Of a DNA stretch of 64,000 nucleotides, positions 57,374 to 64,000 are shown one piece after another. The first letter of the stretch is position 1, and every line of letters starts with the position of its first letter. The DNA lies in NCBI GenBank assembly GCA_030737875.1, contig CM060915.1:630356786-630420785 (forward strand), given 5' to 3'. Origin of the DNA: Allium sativum. Lineage: Eukaryota; Streptophyta; Magnoliopsida; Asparagales; Amaryllidaceae. A program made the translations under genes and the position numbers. Under the pieces are notes generated by a model, which was not told where the DNA came from, did no database searches, and worked only from the letters and a program-made list of their open reading frames with translations.

Positions 57374-58279
57374 TGACACTGTTGACTTGGAATGTCAGAG
57401 GGATTAATACACCATAGCATATACGTAATGTATTAACCCTTCTGACTAAATTCAAACCAACTCTTGGTAGAAAATAAGATTAATAATGATAATTTGAAGA
57501 TATTTGGAAAATTACTCCCAAGATCATGGAACTTTATTCATAAAGATTCGTCTCCATATTTTAGTAGAATACTACTGCTATGGGACACTGAAATTTGGGA
57601 TTTTGTAGTTATGTCTTCATCAAATCAGCATATTACAGTGAAAGTTACAAATAAGGGTGGCTTCATAATATTTGTTTCCATAGTTTACGCAAGCAACAGT
57701 TTTCACAAGAGACAAAACTTGTGGCAACATATAATTCAGGAAGCAGAAACTATTAGTGCAGAATGGACACTTATGGGAGATTTTAACAATGCCACATCTC
57801 ATTTGGATAAAAAATTAGGTGGATTGCCAGTGCCATTTCAGCATATTAGAGAGTTCAATAACTGCTTGCCATAGGCTATTTTGATTGAAATTAAGCAAGT
57901 GGATTCAACTACACCTGGAGAGCAAAAGTATGGCAAATAATATTGATGAACTTTTTGTCAATCACTTATGTTTGCAAAAAAATTCTGATACGAAACCAGT
58001 ATCGTTATCATAAATGTCAAGTGACCATAATCCATTATTATTAGAGCTATTTTCCTCTTCTGTTACAAAAGGATATCCATTTAGATATGTGAATGATTGG
58101 CATGTTAAAGATGGATATACAAAGTATTTTGTCAGAGGTTTTCATCATATATAGTGGGTTATCTGAGTTACAATTTTATGCAAAAGCTCCAAGCCTGTAT
58201 GGACGAATTTAAGAGGAATAAAATTAGGGTAAAAGATGAAGAAGTACTCATGGCAGCTGAAGCACAATTTAAAGAAAAA
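57374..58279 (+). pseudogene. LINE ORF2, APE-type endonuclease fragment
   Basis: MTLLTWNVRGINTP is the typical start of a plant LINE ORF2 endonuclease. A stop follows immediately and the reading continues in 57464-57874 with LLENK (the catalytic Glu), FVSIVYASN and WTLMGDFNN (the catalytic GDFN motif). SSDHNPLLLELF (SDH motif) appears near 58015. It would nick target DNA for target-primed reverse transcription. No RT follows. Confidence 0.85.
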
Positions 58280-61200
58280 GTGTAATAACCCGGAAATGCG
58301 AGCCAGTTTAAAATTTTTATTTTGGCAATTTTAATGAATTTTGCATATTTAAAATAGATTATTTTTAATAAAAACGACGGAAAATTTATTTTGAATAGAA
58401 TTCGAATGTATATATTTATATACGTCGTCGTTAGAATATAAATATTTATTTTAAATTATAGAAGGAATTGAAAATGGCCCTGCAGTTCGATAATTCGATT
58501 TCAAACTTCAATTGAATGTACCGGGTGCAAAACAATACGGATTTTGGCGAAACCAAAAATAATTGGATCTATTTGAGAATATCTTTCCAACGAATCCGAA
58601 AAATCGAAATTTCATAGCGGGAATCAAAAGTTATGCCCAGTTGAAAATTCAGAATAGTCGCTATGTAAATTATACATGGCCCAAAAAGTCAAATTTTGCA
58701 TACGGATGAATTTGGACTCGAAACTACTTCCATTGAGTTCAAAAGGCCGTTTAGAACTCCGAAAAGTATAAGGTTCGATATATTCCGATATCCGGAATAG
58801 TGGCTATGGGCTGAAGTTGTTCGGTTAACAAAACATAGCCCTTAAAAAGTGAAATTTTGCATACGAGCTCAGAATTCGATGAGTTAAATTTTTATGGATT
58901 CACAATGACAAATCATTGTTGAGTTCCAAATGGCGCGTCGAACGGAGTTAGTATGTGGCCGTGCGAGCTGAAACAGTTCAGGGTAAAGCGAGCAGTCATT
59001 TTACAAAGGAACATTATTGATACGACCTCAGAATTCGATTTCGTTTTTTTCTGGATTCGTATCGTCTAATAATGGTTAAATCCAAGAGGGCTTGATTTTT
59101 TGAGTTAGCATGTGAGCATGCGAGAAGAAAAGGTGCGCCAAAATCGCATTTTTAGAGCTTATCTGAGCGTTTTCGTGATTTTTTTTGAATGGTCAAACGA
59201 ACTCGGAATTCGACGAAACTTGTTTCGTTGGACTCGTCTTCACGTCTACTATCTCGTGTCCGAAATCCGCGGCGATTGGAGATCGTTAGCGTTCAGGCGA
59301 TACGCGAGAAACTAGCATATAAACATTTTTACTTCCTTTTCTTCTTCACTTTCTTCTTCTTCCTCTTTCTTCACAAAAACTCAAAAATGGCCTCCTCCTC
59401 CTAGGTGCCGCTGCTCCCACCTCCACCGGCCTCCCCAGCCCCTCCACCGCCGGCCGTGCCCCCTCCTCCTCTTCCCCTCCTCCTCCTCTTCCTCCTCCTT
59501 CTCTCCCCTCTTTTCAAGAACCCTAAGCCTCACAACACCACCGCCACCACCACGGGCCCCACCACCACCGCCACCACCCACCAGCGAGCTCCCCACGCCC
59601 AATCAGGTCGGCGCCCAACCCTAGCCACCCAACTCCGGCCGTGGGCCCGGCTACGCTCAAAAACTCATTTTCACCAAAATTCCCGTTTTGCACAAAACAC
59701 CCCGAATTGTTTTGGCCTATATCTCTCAAATGGTGCGCTTTTGGCCAAAGTCCCTCTAGACCAAAGTTGTAGAGCACGAAATTCTCTTCGATTTGGCTAT
59801 ATGGAAGTCATGTTTTGGAGTTCGGAGCTGCTCGGAAAACGCGTTCAAAGTCTGCTGTTCAAAAGCAGAAAAATTCGTGTACTTTCGCGAATTCTGGCGA
59901 ATTGGAGCATTTTCTGCAAAAAGACCCTTAGGCGAAAGTTGTCCGGAATGGCGCGTTTAAGCTAGGGAAAAGATGGTGTGAAGATTGAAGCTCGTTTGCA
60001 AATTCTGGAACCCGAACAGCGAATCCGGGCGTTAGAAAAAAATTGTGAGTTTTCTCCGTTTTAAAGCTTCTATGATTTTTGACAAATGAAGTAGAATAAA
60101 AATATGACTTTTATATTATAGGAAGAATAAAAATATGATTTTTATATAGTAGAGATAATAAAAATACGATTTTTATATTATATAGATAGTAAAGATTTGA
60201 TCTTTACTATATGAACAGCGGTATAAAAATAGAATTTTTATCTATATAGTAGTAGAATAAAAATGTGATTTTTATATACATAGCAACAATATAAAAATGT
60301 GATTTTTATATATGTAGTGACTACGGGCAGTGAAATTGGCAAAAAGGTGAGCACGGCGAAGATTTTTACATAAGAAGAGTCCTGGCGTTTGGTTTAGCTA
60401 GTAGGTGAGAACTTCTCACCTTTTAAAATTTCCTTTTCTAGTTATATTATAATATATGCTAGGATGCAGACGGTGTTTAGTAGCACCCGACACCATCGTC
60501 CACAGACCATGGACTTGTTTGTTTGGTTGTGTAGTTGGTTAGATTATTTGATTTGAATTTGATTGTTTGGTGAAATGGAATGGATTTGATTGATATGTGT
60601 ATGGCGTGGGCCATCACTAGACCGGGGATAAGGCTAGGCCTTGTCCCGTTTCTAGTATCGTGTCGTTATGCCGTCGAAATTTTCTAAAATAAGTTAGAAA
60701 AATAAAGATATCATTTTATTTGATAAATGAACCGAATAGAATATTCACAGGTTGAATAAAATGGTCTGGTCGAAAAAAAAATTAACGTGAATGTGAATAA
60801 ATAAATATTCATTTACAAACCGGACGGTTTGTTTATGTACACCTATTTGAAGGACATTGATTGGGACGATAAATTTTACACATCGCCCAACTGCACAAAT
60901 AAAAAAAATCTATGTTTGTTGATTTGAAACCCCACACGGGTATTGGGATAAAATACGGCATACACTAATCCCAATAATTAGTTGTATGTCGATCGATGGA
61001 TCGACAGGCTATTATAAGCATTAGATATCTATATTTGATACTTATACAGTGTAGTGCACTTTGGATGATGGCTGATTATTTATCGTTGCTATTATATGCA
61101 TGTGTTGTATGGTATCCATATAATTAACTTTATATGGTAATTGATTGGGCCTCATTCCAATTTAGAAAATAAAGAATATTATAAAATAAAGGTTCATGTG

Positions 61201-64000
61201 TTGACAGTACTCATCCGTTGATATTAGTCATGTGTTGAACGAAATATTTTAACAATAAAATTTACATCTTTATCATATATAAAATTAGAAACTAATTGGA
61301 AAATAGATAAGATGAGTGGTCTCCTGGATGTTGATCTGATGTTGGTTTCGGCCTTCGGGGTTAATATTTAGGGAATCGTTCTCTTACTAATTTACGGTTG
61401 GAGTCTGATTTAAATCATACGATGGATACCATGATTTTTATAAAATATATTGAATAACAAAAATAGTCACACGTGGGCAGTACTCATTCGTTGAGATTAG
61501 TCATGTGTTGACAAAAATATAGATTCACGTATTGAATAGAATAAATATTCATTTGTTGAATAGAATAACGGAATTATTGAAATATATAAAGCCGTGTTGA
61601 TTAGAGATGCGCTATTTTAACGCGAACGATATTTATATCGATTATATTCGTTTTACAATGAATATTGAAAAGAGATTTAAAAATCGAATATATATAAAGC
61701 AAATTTGAATTAATTTGAATTGAATTGGAAATTGAAATGTTTTTGAAACGAATTCAAAACTATTTATAAAATTCGTTTTAAATAGAAATCGACGAAATAT
61801 ATATAATATATATTATATATATAATATAATGGCCCGAATAGAACGCGCCGCGCCGCGGCAGTTCGTGAATTTCGACCATTGACTTCGAACGGACATTACG
61901 GGAGTTCCGACCGTCGGATTCTCCTAAAACCGGAACCGTTGGGTTCATATCGAAAAGAGCTTTCTAACGAATATTAGAAATTTGAAATCTAACGGTTGGA
62001 TTTGGAGATACGTCCAAATAAAATTTGGAAAAGGTCGTTGTAAGTGCAGTTCGATGGCCGGTGATGGAAATCGACTTTACGGGCCTTGATATAATTATTA
62101 AAAATAGTAAAAATTTGTGTAAAATCATAAGAAATGATTTGGGAGAAATTGGGATGAAAAACTCTATGTTTGAAAAGATAAAAATAGAATTTTATCGAGA
62201 TGAACTGGTTTTGAACTAAAATTAAAACTTATTTATTTTTAAAATAAATAAATTGGATTTGAAATGGGTTGTAAATAGAATTGATTCGTGGGTTTATCGT
62301 GAAGGGTGTTTTAAATAACACTTGTTCTTTAACCCGATAATAAATAGAATGTGATTTGGGTTTATCGTGAATTGTGTTTTAAATGACATTAGTTCTTTAA
62401 CCCAGTAAAAGGAGTTTTAATGAATCCGCAATTAGATTGAAATGTGAATTCATAATTTAAATTATCAAATTTGGATAGTGAGCGAGAATGGAGTATCACC
62501 AGATTTGCGCCAAAGCGATAGTTAAATCTTTAATTAGATTTGAACGTGAAATGGTAATTAATTTTACCAATAACACCGTGGTATTAGATATGGAGTATTA
62601 CCAATTTTGCTTCATGGGATGAATAGGTTGGGATTGGGAAATAAAATAAATAATTACTTCGGTTTGGTTCGCTAATCCCGACTAGTTTGGAAAACCATAA
62701 TTTGGTTTGAAATGACATCCAAAGGAAGATTAAAGAATAAATTTAAAGAATTTATCTTGGATAAAATTAATGGGAACTTTCCCCTAAGAATGTAAAATTT
62801 AGAAACTAGCTGTAGGTTAGTTAAGAAGAATGGTTTCCTGGGTATTTATCTGATGTTGGTTTCGGCCTTCGGGGTTAATATTTAGGGAACTGCTCTCTTA
62901 CTGATTTACGGTTAGTGACTAATGAATTGGAATGAGGCATATGTTGTGTTTGTGTAACATTTGTTTTTAATATACGTGGGTTGTTCGGAAAGGCCGGGTT
63001 TATACCCATTCTGAATAACCGATTCGATGGTAAGTCGAAGATGAAGACGGTGGTCGAAGACCGGAAGTCTTCACATCGTTTGGATAATTACTGACGATCC
63101 TGATTGGGCTGTACACCCAAGAGGATGGAAATAGTTGGTGGTCGTCTAGACGTACTTGGAGATCGATGGATATGCGAGGAAAGTGCCTCCGGTTTCGTTC
63201 AGCCCCAGAACGAACTTGTAAATGGATTGTGTGTCTGACATCGGACTTTATTCTATGTTGATTGATCTCTATTAAATATACATCTGTTTGGCGGCGGAGA
63301 ATTTATTCTCTTGCTTAAAGCCCTTCTCTAAGACGTACGAGCTCAGAGGTTGTATATCGATGGACATCAGTCGCATGGCATGAATTGCATGTGTGGCATG
63401 CTGAGTTGCATGGATCAAGGCTTCTGTTGAAAAGCAAAGTCTTGTGGTTGATGATCAAAGCACGTCCTACGTGGCAGCTTTGTGTATAGCGTGGATTTGC
63501 GAGCCTCACACCTCGGTATGAGTCAAAAACAGGATGAGGACCCAAGGAGTGCACGATGTTTCTTTCTAGCTATGGGTGGTGTCAGTGACCTACCAGCCCT
63601 GACATTTATATACTTTTCACCTTTGTGGTTTGGATGCGAGGCGCCTCGATTATAGGTCCTATAGGGCCGGGAAACGTGTGTTCAGGAATAAGTAATCCTC
63701 AAACGTAAGAGAGGACCGGTCTTGGAGGATCCCAGGGGTTACCCAGAGTGTGTAGTCCTGAGGCATTTGCTAGAGTGTCTCGAAGCGGAGAGGAGCTTGC
63801 CCCTTGCCTCGACTCATGATGGAATCCAATTTCCAATACGAAATATTTCGGCTTTATTTGTAGAGCCTAGTATGGCGGCATAGTAGCATGGGATGCTATG
63901 CCGTCTATGATTTATATTTATGATTGAAATTGTTTTGACACTATACACTTATTATAGTATCAAATGATTTGTTTTAAACGTACCAAACATGTTTGGCTAT
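58280..64000 (+). repeat. LTR of element G (C-type, giant, runs off the window)
   Basis: Starts TGTAATAACCCGGAAATGCG, homologous to the C/E LTR start but well diverged. The last bases of the window correspond to about 605 bp before the end of the C LTR, so the full LTR is probably about 6.3 kb. It contains a TATA box (59318-59325), a Pro-coding C/T-rich stretch (59400-59600), repeats of ATAAAAAT(A/G)TGATTTTTAT type (60090-60310), two copies of the module shared with D and E (about 61275-61400 and 62800-62935), one rather than two copies of the CCGTCGG...AACGGTTGGATT unit (61855-62030) and two hairpins (63195-63215 and 63297-63310). No gene is supported. Confidence 0.85.
59318..59325 (+). promoter_or_regulatory. 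Putative TATA box, G LTR
   Basis: TATAAACA about 1.04 kb into the LTR, followed by a T/C-rich leader-like stretch, as in C. Confidence 0.45.

Larger units (their letters stand above)
56281..58279 (+). mobile_element. L1-type LINE fragment
   Basis: A non-LTR retrotransposon with ORF1 remnant and the endonuclease part of ORF2. RT is absent because the sequence is cut by LTR G at 58280; the rest may lie beyond G outside the window. Many stops and frameshifts show it is old. Confidence 0.85.

Noticed and set aside
59405..59965. 186-codon frame beginning with a Pro-rich stretch in LTR G
   Set aside because: Low-complexity C/T-rich leader-like DNA. The equivalent C and E regions do not keep the frame, and no domain follows.

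Overview
This is plant nuclear DNA, and essentially all of it is retrotransposon. I see no host gene, tRNA, rRNA or CRISPR array. The evidence is Ty3/gypsy polyproteins of the plant chromovirus type (two gag zinc knuckles, protease, RT, RNase H, integrase, chromodomain-like tail), primer-binding sites complementary to initiator-methionine tRNA, 5-bp target-site duplications (TSDs), and an L1-type LINE fragment with DUF4283-like and endonuclease regions. LTRs of 3.2 to over 5.7 kb stacked this deeply suggest a large, TE-rich genome. The species cannot be told from the sequence.

The layout is a Russian doll, resolved from LTR ends and TSDs. The outer host is an LTR of element F (minus strand, 1-555 and 53236-54945). 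Element C (556-53235, TSD GATTT) is inserted in it. Element D (3978-40827, TSD GAATT) lies in C's 5' LTR. Solo LTR E (9074-36738, TSD CTTTA) lies in D's internal region. Element A (10839-33212, TSD GAATT) lies in E. Element B (11116-21860, minus strand, TSD AAGGC) lies in A's 5' LTR. After element F come a shorter F-type LTR fragment (55864-56280), a broken LINE (about 56281-58279) and the start of a giant C-type LTR, G (58280 to the window end).

There are two superfamilies of LTR. A, B, D and F share an LTR architecture of 3.2-3.5 kb where measurable. It has a start beginning TGTAACAMCC, an E2F-like palindrome and/or GTCGAC hairpin cluster upstream of a TATA box at about +430 to +570, and a tandem pair of stem-loops about 1.3-1.4 kb downstream of the TATA box. 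A, B and D also share a pyrimidine/C tract ending in YAG near the LTR end. C, E and G have LTRs of about 5.15, 5.29 and an estimated 6.3 kb with different internal repeats.

Coding state differs by element. A is close to intact, with one gag-pol frame broken by two in-frame UAG codons. B keeps gag and protease but has lost RNase H by a clean deletion. D keeps only a frameshifted gag and a protease remnant, as in gag-only non-autonomous elements. C has a full domain set with several stops and frameshifts and an altered protease active site. E is an LTR only.

The most novel signal is the tandem hairpin pair in every A/B/D/F-type LTR. Its stems change on both sides between families while pairing is kept, which suggests a selected RNA (or cruciform) structure in the transcribed LTR.
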